From: Pseudomonas sp. 10-1B
GTDB lineage: Bacteria; Pseudomonadota; Gammaproteobacteria; Pseudomonadales; Pseudomonadaceae
Direction of reading: 5' to 3'
Length of the DNA: 64,000 bases
Assembly: GCF_000935045.1 (NCBI RefSeq)
Contig: NZ_JYKS01000033.1
Span: 25,887-89,886, forward strand
Shown here in pieces: positions 1 through 8,800 of this stretch. The position numbers were made by a program, and so were the translations under genes. Under the pieces are notes generated by a model. The model made no database searches. It was given only the letters and a program-made list of their open reading frames with translations, and was not told the origin of the DNA. Positions within the stretch are counted from its first letter, which is position 1. Every line of letters begins with the position of its first letter.

Positions 1-1064
1 TGTTCTCGGTGGGCATCGCCCTTGGTTCGTTGCTGTGCGAACGGCTGAGCGGGCGCAAGGTGGAAATCGGCCTGGTGCCGTTCGGCTCGTTCGGCCTGAC
101 CCTGTTCGGCCTGCTGTGGTGGTGGCACTCCGGCGATGTACCGGCTGCGGCGGTGCCGCACGATTGGCTGGCACTGCTGGGTATGGCCCAGGCCTGGTGG
201 ATTCTGCTGTCGATCGTCGGCCTGGGCATTTTCGGCGGCTTCTACATCGTGCCGCTGTATGCGCTGATCCAGGCGCGCACGGCCGAAGACCAGCGCGCCC
301 GGGTGATCGCTGCCAACAATATCCTCAATGCCTTGTTCATGGTGGTGTCGGCGGTGCTCACCATCATCCTGCTGGGCCTGGCCGAGTTGAGCATCCCGCA
401 ACTGTTCCTGGTGGTGTCGCTGCTCAATATCGCGGTCAATGCCTATATCTTCAGGATCGTGCCCGAGTTCACCATGCGCTTCCTGATCTGGCTGCTCAGC
501 CATTCGATGTACCGCGTGCAGCACCGCGACCTCGAGCGCATCCCCGACCAAGGCGCGGCGTTGCTGGTGTGCAACCATGTGTCGTTCGTCGATGCACTGC
601 TGCTCGGTGGGGCGATCCGCCGGCCGATCCGCTTTGTCATGTACTACAAGATCTACAACCTGCCGGTGCTCAACTTCGTGTTCCGCACCGCAGGCGCTAT
701 CCCGATTGCCGGGCGCAACGAAGACCTGGCCACCTACGAACGCGCCTTCGCGCGCATTGCCCAATACCTGGCCGATGGCGAGCTGGTGTGCATCTTCCCG
801 GAGGGCAAGCTGACCGGTGATGGCGAGATCGATGTGTTCAAGGGCGGCGTCAACCGCATTCTCGAAGAAACCCCGGTGCCGGTGATTCCGCTGGCCTTGC
901 AGGGGTTGTGGGGCAGCTTCTTCAGCCGCGACCCGGCCAAGGGCCTGTTCAAGCGTTTGTGGTCGCGGGTGACCATCGTGGCGGGCGCGGCCATTGCGGT
1001 GGAAGCGGCGCAGCCAGAAGCGTTGCGTGAGCAGGTCAGCCGTTTGCGCGGCGATCTGCGTTAG
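1..1064 (+). CDS. MFS transporter fused to PlsC-type acyltransferase (5' end missing)
   Basis: The open frame enters from the left edge (reading from base 3) and ends at 1064, so only the C-terminal part of the protein is present. The first ~150 visible residues are hydrophobic membrane helices of a major facilitator type. The second half is a PlsC/LPLAT acyltransferase domain with the HX4D block NHVSFVD near visible residue 190 and the FPEGKLTGDGE block near 265. This resembles LplT-Aas-like fusions that flip lysophospholipids inward and re-acylate them. The usual third (AMP-binding, acyl-ACP synthetase) module is absent, because the frame stops after PlsC. Role in phospholipid repair is inferred from family; the missing N-terminus prevents a firmer call. 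Confidence 0.8.
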   Translation, partial: FSVGIALGSLLCERLSGRKVEIGLVPFGSFGLTLFGLLWWWHSGDVPAAAVPHDWLALLGMAQAWWILLSIVGLGIFGGFYIVPLYALIQARTAEDQRARVIAANNILNALFMVVSAVLTIILLGLAELSIPQLFLVVSLLNIAVNAYIFRIVPEFTMRFLIWLLSHSMYRVQHRDLERIPDQGAALLVCNHVSFVDALLLGGAIRRPIRFVMYYKIYNLPVLNFVFRTAGAIPIAGRNEDLATYERAFARIAQYLADGELVCIFPEGKLTGDGEIDVFKGGVNRILEETPVPVIPLALQGLWGSFFSRDPAKGLFKRLWSRVTIVAGAAIAVEAAQPEALREQVSRLRGDLR

Positions 1065-1073
1065 CGCAGGAAA

Positions 1074-1391
1074 TCAGCTGGCGCTGACTTTCAGGCCGAC
1101 CAGGCCGGTAATGATCAGCGCCACGCTGACCAGCCGTACCAGGGCCATGGACTCGCCGAACAGGATGATGCCAGCGATCACCGTACCGACGGCGCCGACA
1201 CCGGTCCAGATGGCATAGGCGGTGCCCAGCGGCAGTTCCTTCATGGCCAGGCCCAGCAGGCCGAGGCTGATGGCCATGGCGGCGACGGTGAGTACAGTGG
1301 GAAGTGGCTTGCTGAAGCCGTCGGTGTATTTCAGGCCGACGGCCCAGCCGACCTCGAACAGGCCGGCGAAGCACAGGATGATCCAGGACAT
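1074..1391 (-). CDS. gdx: Small multidrug resistance family guanidinium exporter (Gdx/SugE)
   Basis: This 105-residue protein has four hydrophobic helices, the standard SMR size. It carries the SugE-type N-terminus MSWIILCFAGLFEVGWAVGL, with the essential Glu (residue 13) in helix 1, and GTAYAIWTGVGAVGT in the third helix. SugE-subfamily SMR proteins exchange guanidinium for protons across the inner membrane. That assignment is strongly supported by a guanidine-II riboswitch directly upstream. The ATG follows GGAGGGC at good spacing. The gene is convergent with the preceding acyltransferase gene, leaving 9 bp between stops. The older annotation as a quaternary ammonium pump is less likely given the riboswitch. 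Confidence 0.93.
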   Translation of the reverse strand: MSWIILCFAGLFEVGWAVGLKYTDGFSKPLPTVLTVAAMAISLGLLGLAMKELPLGTAYAIWTGVGAVGTVIAGIILFGESMALVRLVSVALIITGLVGLKVSAS

Positions 1392-1418
1392 GGTGCGCCC
1401 TCCATCGTTGCGAATGAT

Positions 1419-1467
1419 GGGGCCGTCCCCGGAGTGGTCACGCGGTGCGTCGTGAGGTCGTCCTCAC
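1419..1467 (-). promoter_or_regulatory. Guanidine-II (mini-ykkC) riboswitch
   Basis: On the minus strand two hairpins occur in series: GTGAGG-ACGA-CCTCAC (1467-1452) and GGGG-ACGG-CCCC (1430-1419). Two stem-loops with ACGR tetraloops are the defining feature of the guanidine-II class. About 20 nt further on lie the ribosome-binding site GGAGGG and the ATG of the SMR exporter. The last C residues of the second stem also belong to CCCCATC, which can pair with GATGGAGG over the ribosome-binding site. Ligand-stabilised hairpin 2 would therefore free the site, giving translational activation by guanidine. The motif is seen directly; the switching mechanism is inferred. Confidence 0.93.
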
Positions 1468-1509
1468 AGTGGGCAACATGGTGCACACCTGCAGCCTTCC
1501 GGGCAAGCC

Positions 1510-1685
1510 TGTACCGGCCCTATCGCCGGCAAGCCAGCTCCCACAGGATCACCACAATGCCCGAGCCCGTGCTAATCCTGTGGGAGCCGGCTTGCCGGCG
1601 ATAGGGCCAGTACAGGCAACATCCATTTCCAAGCCAGCGGTGATCCCTGTGGGAGCGGGCAAGCCCGCGAAGAGGCCCGTACAGG
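1510..1685. repeat. Cluster of three REP palindromes
   Basis: Three REP copies lie between the exporter leader and the downstream symporter gene. Copies at about 1514-1547 and 1577-1610 are of the CGCCGGCAAGCC type and face each other. A third at about 1645-1680 is of the GCGGGCAAGCCCGC type and runs almost into the symporter stop codon. They can form hairpins in transcripts from either side, and the intergenic space holds nothing else recognisable. Confidence 0.85.
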
Positions 1686-1690
1686 CGCCA

Positions 1691-2656
1691 TCAATGCCTG
1701 GCCGGCTCCACGCCTTCAGCCTCGACCGCAGGCTCACCCATACGCCGGAACCAAGTCGACAACAGCGCCCCGGAAATATTGTGCCAAACGCTGAACAACG
1801 CACTCGGCACCGCCGCCAGGGGTGAGAAGTGCGCTGCCGCCAGTGCCGCCCCCAGCCCGGAATTCTGCATGCCCACCTCCAGCGCCAGCGATTTGCGCTG
1901 GGCCAGTGGCAGCTTGCACAGTTTGCCGGTCAGGTAGCCGAGCAAATAGCCAAAGCTGTTGTGCAGCATCACCACCGCCATGATCAGCAGCCCCGACTCG
2001 GCGATCTTCGCCTGGCTGGCCGCTACCACCGCGCACACGATCATCACGATGCTCACCACCGACACCAGCGGCAGCACCTGCACCGCCGCCTGCACCCGGG
2101 CACCGAGCAAGCGCTGGGCCAGTACGCCGAGCACGATCGGCAGCATCACCAGCTGCAGGATCGACCAGAACATGTCCATGAAGGACACCGGCAACCAGGC
2201 CGAGGCCAGGAACCAGATCAATGCCGGGGTCAGCAGCGGCGCCAGCAGGGTGGTGACCGCCGCGATCGCCACCGCCAGCGCCAGGTCGCCCCGCGACAGC
2301 CAGACCATCACGTTCGACGCCGTGCCGCTTGGGCAGCAGCCGACCAGAATCACGCCCACGGCGATTTCCGGCGGCAGGTGGAACAGCTGGCATAGCAGCC
2401 AGGCCATGCCCGGCATGATCACGAAATGCGCGACCACCCCCAGCATCACCCGCCAGGGCTGGCGGGCGAGGGCGGCGAAGTCGTCGAGCTTGAGGGTAAG
2501 GCCCATGCCGAACATCACCAGGCCCAGCAGCGGCACGATGGCGACCTTGAGGGCGATGAACCATTGCGGTTGCAGGAAGGCCAGCACGGCGAACACCAGC
2601 ACCCACAGGGCGAAGGTATTGCCGACGAAGCGGCTTAAGGCGGCGAGGGCACGCAT
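1691..2656 (-). CDS. Bile acid:sodium symporter (BASS) family transporter
   Basis: This 321-residue inner-membrane protein has about ten hydrophobic segments. It shows BASS-family signatures: VILVGCCPSGTASNVMVWLS near residue 105, and LEVGMQNSGLGAALAAAHFS near 265, matching the sodium-binding regions. The family moves organic anions with sodium, including bile acids, pantoate and keto acids; the substrate here cannot be read from sequence. I chose the ATG at 2656 because AAGGA lies 7 nt upstream; a TTG two codons earlier is in frame but worse placed. It is a single gene flanked by REP clusters, with no operon partner. Confidence 0.88.
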   Translation of the reverse strand: MRALAALSRFVGNTFALWVLVFAVLAFLQPQWFIALKVAIVPLLGLVMFGMGLTLKLDDFAALARQPWRVMLGVVAHFVIMPGMAWLLCQLFHLPPEIAVGVILVGCCPSGTASNVMVWLSRGDLALAVAIAAVTTLLAPLLTPALIWFLASAWLPVSFMDMFWSILQLVMLPIVLGVLAQRLLGARVQAAVQVLPLVSVVSIVMIVCAVVAASQAKIAESGLLIMAVVMLHNSFGYLLGYLTGKLCKLPLAQRKSLALEVGMQNSGLGAALAAAHFSPLAAVPSALFSVWHNISGALLSTWFRRMGEPAVEAEGVEPARH

Positions 2657-2697
2657 GGGCAAGTCCTTTTATATTTATGAATTCAAGAGTTTCACTG

Positions 2698-2774
2698 ACC
2701 CTTTCGCGGGCAAGCCCGCTCCTACAAAGGTACGACGATCCCTCGTAGGAGCGGGCTTGCCCGCGAAAGGGCCG
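2698..2774. repeat. REP pair (inverted)
   Basis: Two facing REP copies (CTTTCGCGGGCAAGCCCGCTC and its reverse complement) lie between the symporter start and the rdgC stop codon. The pair forms one long hairpin and could act as an mRNA-stabilising or terminator-like element for rdgC. Confidence 0.85.
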
Positions 2775-2823
2775 GTACTGGCAAAAAATGACTTTCAGGC
2801 CAGCACCGGCATTTCAAGACACA

Positions 2824-3744
2824 TCAGACCCCTTGCGGAATCTCCTCGCCACCCAGCGCTTCGAACAGCACCGGCAGGAACTCGGCAAAGGTCATCATCA
2901 TCAGCTGGAAGCTGGCATCGAACTGCTGCGCAGCCTCATCACCACCATCCTGCTCGGCCTGCTCCTGCAGCAGTTCTTCGAACTTCAGGCGCTTGATCAC
3001 CATCTTGTCATCGAGAATGAACGACAGCTTGTCCTGCCAGGCCAGAGCCAGCTGGGTCACTACCTTGCCAGTGCTCAGGTGCAGCTGGATTTCCTCGCTG
3101 GTCAGGTCCTGGCGCTTGCAGCGCACGATACCGCCGTCTTCGGCAGTGTCGCGCAGTTCGCACTCGTCCAGCACATAGAAGCCTTCGGCGGCTTGCTGCG
3201 ACTTGACCCAGTCGGTCATGGTGGCGGTTGGCGCGATTTTCACTGTGGCCGGGCGCACCGGCAGCGAACCCATCACTTCACGCAGGGTCGACAGCAGGTC
3301 TTCGGCACGCTTGGCGCTGGCCGAGTTGACCAGGATCACGCCCTGGCGCGGGGCGATGGCGGCGAAGATCATCGAGCGGCGGATGAACGCACGCGGCAGG
3401 AAGGCCTGGATGATCTCGTCCTTGATCTGGTCGCGTTCCTTTTTGTAGACCTTGCGCATCTGCTCGGTCTCGATCTCTTCGACCTTTTCCTTGACCGCGT
3501 CGTTGACCACGCTGCTAGGCAGGATGCGTTCTTCTTTACGTGCCGCAATCAGCAGGTACTCACCGCTGACATGCACCAGGGGAGCGTCTTCGCCTTTGCC
3601 GAACGGCGCGACGAAACCATAGGTGGTCAGCTCCTGGCTGGCGCAGGGGCGGGCCGGCTTGCTGGCCAGGGCGGCTTCCAGCGCTTCAGCCTCGAACGGG
3701 ACATCCTGGGTCAGGCGGTAGGTCAGCAGGTTCTTGAACCACAT
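2824..3744 (-). CDS. rdgC: Recombination-associated protein RdgC
   Basis: A 306-residue protein beginning MWFKNLLTYRLTQDVPFEAE, the characteristic RdgC N-terminus. The length agrees with E. coli RdgC (303). RdgC is a nucleoid-associated, ring-forming DNA-binding protein that restrains RecA-dependent recombination. Visible family landmarks include PSSVVNDAVKEKVEEIE in the first third and LPVRPATVKIAPTATMTDWV near the middle. The frame is open further upstream, but the conserved start and a GGAGAG ribosome-binding site upstream support the ATG at 3744. It is monocistronic, between a REP pair and the tRNA cluster. Confidence 0.96.
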   Translation of the reverse strand: MWFKNLLTYRLTQDVPFEAEALEAALASKPARPCASQELTTYGFVAPFGKGEDAPLVHVSGEYLLIAARKEERILPSSVVNDAVKEKVEEIETEQMRKVYKKERDQIKDEIIQAFLPRAFIRRSMIFAAIAPRQGVILVNSASAKRAEDLLSTLREVMGSLPVRPATVKIAPTATMTDWVKSQQAAEGFYVLDECELRDTAEDGGIVRCKRQDLTSEEIQLHLSTGKVVTQLALAWQDKLSFILDDKMVIKRLKFEELLQEQAEQDGGDEAAQQFDASFQLMMMTFAEFLPVLFEALGGEEIPQGV

Positions 3745-3911
3745 GAGGGGCAATCTCTCCTTAATGCATAAGGCGGGCATTATTCTCCGAGCGGTGGTCT
3801 GAGGCCAGCCCTGTCGCAGTGCCACTAGCCGTTTATGGCGCAAAGAAACGCCCGGCAACGCTAGGTCTTTGAAAGACATGAGGTTTTTTTTGAAAAAAGT
3901 TCAAAAAGTGC

Positions 3912-3940
3912 TTGCCAGGGTGCAGGGCCATCCGTAGAAT
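3912..3940 (+). promoter_or_regulatory. Sigma-70 promoter of the first tRNA-Val/Asp unit
   Basis: TTGCCA (3912-3917) and TAGAAT (3935-3940) are separated by 17 bp, followed by a GC-rich discriminator GCGCGCC typical of stringently controlled stable-RNA promoters. The tRNA begins about 20 nt downstream. The same arrangement recurs 338 bp later. Confidence 0.85.
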
Positions 3941-3960
3941 GCGCGCCACACCGAGACGAA

Positions 3961-4036
3961 GGGTGATTAGCTCAGCCGGGAGAGCATCTGCCTTACAAGC
4001 AGAGGGTCGGCGGTTCGATCCCGTCATCACCCACCA
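3961..4036 (+). tRNA. tRNA-Val (anticodon TAC), copy 1
   Basis: A 76-nt cloverleaf. The acceptor stem GGGTGAT pairs with ATCACCC, the anticodon loop reads CTTACAA with anticodon TAC, the T-loop is GGTTCGATCC, and CCA is encoded. It is identical to the copy at 4300. Confidence 0.98.
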
Positions 4037-4049
4037 CTCGATGTATAGC

Positions 4050-4126
4050 GCAGCGGTAGTTCAGTCGGTTAGAATACCGGCCTGTCACGCCGGGGGTCGC
4101 GGGTTCGAGTCCCGTCCGCTGCGCCA
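4050..4126 (+). tRNA. tRNA-Asp (anticodon GTC), copy 1
   Basis: A 77-nt cloverleaf. The acceptor stem GCAGCGG pairs with CCGCTGC, the anticodon is GTC in CTGTCAC, the T-loop is GGTTCGAGTCC, the discriminator is G and CCA is encoded. It lies 13 nt after tRNA-Val and is presumably co-transcribed with it. Confidence 0.98.
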
Positions 4127-4168
4127 TATTCCACTTCCAGGGCCCACTGAACACCCGGAAGTAACAAA

Positions 4169-4198
4169 GAAAGCGACCTTAGGGTCGCTTTTTTTTTT
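4169..4198 (+). terminator. Rho-independent terminator of tRNA unit 1
   Basis: AAAGCGACC-TTA-GGTCGCTTT is followed by an unbroken run of T. It closes the first Val-Asp transcript. Confidence 0.95.
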
Positions 4199-4249
4199 GT
4201 GCCTGATTTTTGGCATTTCATCGAAGTTTGCAAAAACTTCGATAAGTGC

Positions 4250-4278
4250 TTGCCAGAGCGTCAAGTCGCCCGTAGAAT
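4250..4278 (+). promoter_or_regulatory. Sigma-70 promoter of the second tRNA-Val/Asp unit
   Basis: TTGCCA (4250-4255) and TAGAAT (4273-4278) with 17-bp spacing and a GCGCGCC discriminator. It matches the first copy in the boxes but differs across most of the spacer. Confidence 0.85.
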
Positions 4279-4299
4279 GCGCGCCACACCGAGACACAT

Positions 4300-4375
4300 G
4301 GGTGATTAGCTCAGCCGGGAGAGCATCTGCCTTACAAGCAGAGGGTCGGCGGTTCGATCCCGTCATCACCCACCA
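4300..4375 (+). tRNA. tRNA-Val (anticodon TAC), copy 2
   Basis: Identical in sequence to the tRNA at 3961, including the encoded CCA and TAC anticodon. Confidence 0.98.
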
Positions 4376-4388
4376 CTCGATGTATAGC

Positions 4389-4465
4389 GCAGCGGTAGTT
4401 CAGTCGGTTAGAATACCGGCCTGTCACGCCGGGGGTCGCGGGTTCGAGTCCCGTCCGCTGCGCCA
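4389..4465 (+). tRNA. tRNA-Asp (anticodon GTC), copy 2
   Basis: Identical to the tRNA at 4050. The 13-nt Val-Asp spacer is also identical, showing the whole unit was duplicated. Confidence 0.98.
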
Positions 4466-4508
4466 TATTCCACTTCCAGGGCCTACTGAACACCCGGAAG
4501 TCACAAAG

Positions 4509-4535
4509 AAAGCGACCTTAGGGTCGCTTTTTTTG
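4509..4535 (+). terminator. Rho-independent terminator of tRNA unit 2
   Basis: The same AAAGCGACC-TTA-GGTCGCTTT stem-loop followed by T residues as in the first unit, with the T run interrupted once by G. Confidence 0.93.
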
Positions 4536-4592
4536 TTTGTGCACCCTGAGAGATTTCATCGCTTATGAAATTTTACTGGGGCTGCTCTGCAG

Positions 4593-4683
4593 CCCTTCGC
4601 GGGCACGCCCGCTCCCACAGTAACCGCATTATCTTTCAGGAGGGCGCTGTACCTGTGGGAGCGGCCTTGTGTCGCGATAGGGG
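4593..4683. repeat. Two divergent-type REP copies
   Basis: A CCTTCGCGGGCACGCCCGCTC copy and, facing it, a different variant (GTGGGAGCGGCCTTGTGTCGCGATAG). They lie just before the convergent map gene. Confidence 0.75.
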
Positions 4684-4704
4684 CGCAAAGCGCCCCCAGC
4701 AATT

Positions 4705-5481
4705 TCAGCGGCGAAGCTCCTCTTCGCGCAACGTCAGCACCTCAAACCCATCCTCAGTCACCGCCACCGTATGCTCCCACTGCGCCGACAAGCCATGGTC
4801 GCGGGTAATCACCGTCCAGCCATCCTTCAACGTTCGCGTCCCGCGCCCACCTTGGTTGATCATCGGCTCGATGGTGAACACCATCCCCGGCTTCAACTTC
4901 ATGCCCATGCCGCGCTGGCCAACGTGTAGCACCTCAGGCCCTTCATGCATCTGCTGGCCGATGCCATGCCCGCAATACTCGCGCACCACGCTGTAGCCCG
5001 CCGCTTCGGCATGGGCCTGGATGGCATGGCCGATATCGCCCAGCGTCGCTCCAGGGCGCACCTGCTCGATGCCTTTCCACAGCGCGTCATAGGTGCTGTC
5101 GACCAAGCGTCGGGCTTCATCGCTGACTTGCCCGATGCTGTACATCTTCGACGAGTCGGCGATATAGCCGCCCTGTTCCAGGGTGATGTCGACGTTGATG
5201 ATCGAGCCTTCCTTGAGCACTTCATCGACTTTGGGCACACCGTGGCACACCACATGGTCCACCGAAGTATTGAGCGAGTAGGGGAAGCCGTACTGGCCCT
5301 TGCTCGCCGGGCGGGCCTTGAGGGTGTCGACGATAAAGGCTTCGGCACGGTCGTTGATCTGCATCGTGGTCACGCCGGGACGGATGAAACCGTCGAGGTC
5401 GGCGAATACTTGGGCCAGTAGCTGGCCGGCGCGGCGCATCAGGTCGAGTTGGGCGGGGGTCTTGAGGATCACCTGGGACAT
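4705..5481 (-). CDS. map: Type I methionine aminopeptidase
   Basis: A 258-residue cytosolic metallopeptidase that removes N-terminal Met from nascent proteins. Metal ligands are visible in the expected order: VDITLEQGGYIADSS, EYCGHGIGQQMHEGPEV, FTIEPMIN and WEHTVAVTEDGFEVLT. The pita-bread fold length matches type Ia enzymes. The ATG at 5481 (MSQVILKTPAQLDLMRRAGQ) was chosen by family alignment; its ribosome-binding site is weak, and the frame is open upstream. It is not next to rpsB, where the essential copy normally sits in Pseudomonas, so this is probably a second, accessory Map. Monocistronic between REPs. Confidence 0.93.
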   Translation of the reverse strand: MSQVILKTPAQLDLMRRAGQLLAQVFADLDGFIRPGVTTMQINDRAEAFIVDTLKARPASKGQYGFPYSLNTSVDHVVCHGVPKVDEVLKEGSIINVDITLEQGGYIADSSKMYSIGQVSDEARRLVDSTYDALWKGIEQVRPGATLGDIGHAIQAHAEAAGYSVVREYCGHGIGQQMHEGPEVLHVGQRGMGMKLKPGMVFTIEPMINQGGRGTRTLKDGWTVITRDHGLSAQWEHTVAVTEDGFEVLTLREEELRR

Positions 5482-5561
5482 TGGGGAGGGCAGTTGCTCA
5501 TGCTGGAATTTGCCCCAGCATAGCGCCACGGGGCGTCGGCTTGCCACCGCATGGTGCGCTG

Positions 5562-5670
5562 CCTGTGCCGGCCTCTTCGCGGGCTTGCCCGCTCCCACAG
5601 GTACATCATCACCCTGAGGCCTGGTGATATCCCTGTGGGAGCGGGCAAGCCCGCGAAGAGGCCGACACAG
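5562..5670. repeat. REP pair (inverted)
   Basis: Facing REP copies (CTCTTCGCGGGCTTGCCCGCTC at about 5571 and the inverse at about 5634) sit immediately upstream of the nas promoter and behind the map start. Confidence 0.85.
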
Positions 5671-5671
5671 C

Positions 5672-5686
5672 TGGCCCATTAATTGC
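5672..5686 (+). promoter_or_regulatory. Sigma-54 promoter of the nitrate reductase gene
   Basis: TGGCCC-N5-TTGC, with GG at -24 and GC at -12, is a close match to the RpoN consensus TGGCAC-N5-TTGC. The predicted start near 5698 lies just before the first leader hairpin. NtrC-dependent activation under nitrogen limitation is inferred from the general wiring of nas genes; no NtrC site was assigned. Confidence 0.8.
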
Positions 5687-5703
5687 TGATCCACCTTCAT
5701 CCC

Positions 5704-5752
5704 GGGCCATCAACGCCGATAGCCCACACAATTTCACGACAAAGGCGCCGTG
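5704..5752 (+). promoter_or_regulatory. ANTAR-type (NasT/NasR) two-hairpin antiterminator in the nas leader
   Basis: Hairpin 1 (5704-5725) is GGGC-C-ATC, loop AACGCC, GAT-A-GCCC, with one C-A mismatch. Hairpin 2 (5735-5752) is CACGAC, loop AAAGGC, GCCGTG, with one A-C mismatch. Both have hexaloops with A at position 1 and G at position 4, the recognition signature of ANTAR-domain antiterminators. Hairpin 2 uses bases needed by the 5' arm of the following terminator, so the two structures exclude one another. The regulator (NasT, with NasS as nitrate sensor) is not in this window. Confidence 0.85.
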
Positions 5753-5796
5753 TTGCCCAGCTTGCTTCTGCAAGCCGGGGCAGCCGGCGCCTTTTT
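5742..5796 (+). terminator. Attenuator terminator of the nas leader
   Basis: A long interrupted stem: GGCGCCG pairs with CGGCGCC, TGCCC with GGGCA, and CTTGC with GCAAG around TTCT. A short T run follows at 5792-5796. It lies 25 nt before the start codon, so default termination would block nas expression unless the upstream hairpins are stabilised. Confidence 0.85.
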
Positions 5797-5821
5797 GCAT
5801 TTCCGAAAGGGGAGAGCGCCC

Positions 5822-8800
5822 ATGGCCAACAGCGAAGTACGCAGCGTCTGCCCCTATTGCGGCGTCGGTTGCGGCATCGTCATGAGCGTTGCCGATGGCA
5901 AGGTCGGCAAGGTCAGCGGCGACAAGCAGCACCCCAGCAACTTCGGCCGCCTGTGCACCAAAGGCCTTACCGCGCACCTGCCGCTGACAGCCGCCGGGCG
6001 CCTGGAAGACGCCTATGTGCGCCAGCAGCGCAGCCAGCAACCGGCACGCACCGGCATCGACCAAGCCATCACCGCCGCCGCCACACGCTTGCGCGGCATC
6101 ATCGACCAGCATGGCCCCGACGCCGTGGCCCTGTATGTGTCCGGGCAGATGTCGCTGGAGGCCCAATACCTGGCCAACAAGCTGGCCAAGGGTTTTATCC
6201 GCACCCGCTACATCGAGTCCAACTCGCGCCTGTGCATGGCCAGCGCCGGCAGCGGCTACAAGCTGTCGCTCGGTGCCGACGGCCCACCCGGCAGCTACCA
6301 GGACTTCGAGCACGCCGAGGTGTTCCTGGTGATCGGCGCCAACATGGCCGACTGCCACCCGATCCTGTTCCTGCGCATGCTCGACCGGGTCAAGGCCGGG
6401 GCCAAACTGATCGTTGTCGACCCGCGGCGCAGCGCCACCGCCGACAAGGCCGACCTGTTCCTGCAGGTGCGCCCCGGCAGCGACATGGCCTTGCTCAACG
6501 GCCTGTTGCACCTGCTGCAGCGCAATGGCCATACCGACCCCGACTTCATCGCCCGCTATACCGAAGGCTGGGACGAACTACCGGCCTTCCTCGACGACTA
6601 TACCCCCGAGCGCGTAGCCGCTATCACCGGCCTGGCCGAGGCCGACATCATCAAGGCCGCCGAATGGATCGGCAGCGCCAGCGAATGGATGAGCTGCTGG
6701 ACCATGGGCCTTAACCAGAGCATCCACGGTACCTGGCACACCAACGCCATCTGCAACCTGCACCTGGCCACCGGCGCCATCTGCCGCCCCGGCAGCGGGC
6801 CATTCTCGCTGACCGGGCAGCCCAATGCCATGGGCGGCCGCGAGATGGGCTACATGGGGCCCGGCCTGCCAGGCCAGCGCTCGGCACTGGTGGCGGCGGA
6901 TCGCGCCTTCGTCGAGGCGCAGTGGGGCCTGCAACCCGGCAGCCTGCGCGCGGAGGGGGGCGAGGGTACGGTGGCGCTGTTCGAGCAGATGAACAGCGGT
7001 GAGGTAAAAGCCTGCTGGATCATCTGCAGCAACCCGGTGGCCAGCGTCGCCAACCGCCAGCAGGTAATCGACGGCCTGCGCGAGGCCGAACTGGTGATCA
7101 CCCAGGACGCCTTTCTCGACACCGAAACCAACCGCTATGCCGACATCCTCCTGCCAGCCGCGCTGTGGGCCGAAGGCGAGGGTGTGATGATCAACAGCGA
7201 GCGCAACCTGACCCTGATGCCGCGCGCCGTCGAACCACCGGGGCAAAGCCTGGCGGACTGGCAGATCATTGCCCGGGTCGCCTGCGCCATGGGCTACACC
7301 GAAGCCTTCGATTACCCCGATGCCGAAGCGGTGTACGAGGAGATCCGCCGCTTCCACAACCCGGCGACTGGCTACGACCTGCGTGGCATTGGCTATGCCG
7401 AATTGCGCGAGCAGCCGCGCCAGTGGCCCTGCGCGCCAGGCCGCGACAACCCGCGCAGCCCCTTGCGCTACCGCAATGACGGCAGCAGCCAGGCGCTGCT
7501 GCATGATGCCCAGGGCGAATGCCCGGAGTTGGCCTTCCCGACGGCCAGCGGCAAGGCCCGCTTCTTCGCTCGGCCCTGGTTGCCGGCAGCGGAACTGCCG
7601 GATGCCGACTACCCCATGGTGCTGAATACCGGCCGCGTGCAGCACCAGTGGCACACCCTGACCAAGACCGGCAAGGTGCCGGCGCTGAACAAGCTGGAGC
7701 CCGGCCCCTTCGTCGAAATCCACCCTGACGATGCCACACGGCTGGGCATCGCCGAAAAGGACCAGGTGGCCATTCGCTCGCGCCGTGGCCAGGCCGTGCT
7801 GCCAGCGCGAATCAGCGACCGGGTCATGCCAGGCAACTGCTTCGCGCCATTCCACTGGAACGACCTGATCGGCGAGCAACTGGCGATCAACGCGGTGACC
7901 TGCGACGCGGTCGACCCGCTGTCGCTGCAGCCTGCCTTCAAACACTGCGCCGTGGCCCTGGAGCGGGTCGCAGGCGAGCGCATCGAAGCCCTTGACCTGA
8001 ACACCCCCACTCCGGAGCCAGCCCGCATGCCCACCGCCACCCTTTCTCGTCTGCTTGGCCTGGATACCCTGCCAGCCCCGGTGCTGGCCGAGGAAGAGCG
8101 CCATTACCTGCAAGGCTTCCTGCTGGGCCTGGACCAGGCCCACGCGGCAGGTGTGCCCAGCCTGCCGGCCAGTGCGCCGCTGGCCGCCAACCGCCGGTTG
8201 TTCGTCGACGGTTTGCTGGCCGGGCTGTTCGCCCAGCCGGCGGCACTGCCCGGTGCCATGCCGGCAGCGCCACGGCATCAGGTGCTGTGGGCCTCGCAGA
8301 CCGGTAATGGCGAGCTGTTGGCCGAACGCTGTGCCGAGCGCCTGCGCGGTGCCGGCCTGGACGTGCAGCTCAGTTGCATGGAGGCGGTCAGCCCGAGCCA
8401 GTTGCAGGGCGCTGCCAGCGTAGTGCTGATCGCCAGCACCTTTGGCGATGGTGACGCACCCGACAGCGCGACGGCGTTCTGGCAGGCCTTGCAGGGCGAG
8501 GAGGGCAGCCACTGCGCCGAGCTGCCCTATGCGGTACTGGCCTTGGGCGACTCCAGTTACGATCAGTTCTGTGGCTTTGGCCGCAAGCTCGACCAACGCC
8601 TGGCCGAATTGGGTGGCCGGCGCCTGCTGCAGCGGGTGGACTGCGAGCCGGATTTCGACGAAGCCTTCGCCACCTGGCTCGAAGCCCTGCTACCCACCCT
8701 GGGCAGCGCCGCTGTACCGCCGCCGCTCAGTGAGCCTGCACCCGTGGCGGCCTACAGCAAGCAACAACCCTGGGCTGCCACCTTGCTGGAGAACCGCCTG

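Noticed and set aside
3961..4465. Integrated element at the tRNA genes
   Set aside because: No integrase, no att-like repeat of a tRNA end outside the duplicated unit, and the flanking genes are core genes.
6578..8596. A 672-codon open frame antisense to the nitrate reductase
   Set aside because: Third-position GC effect; the sense protein has all expected motifs.
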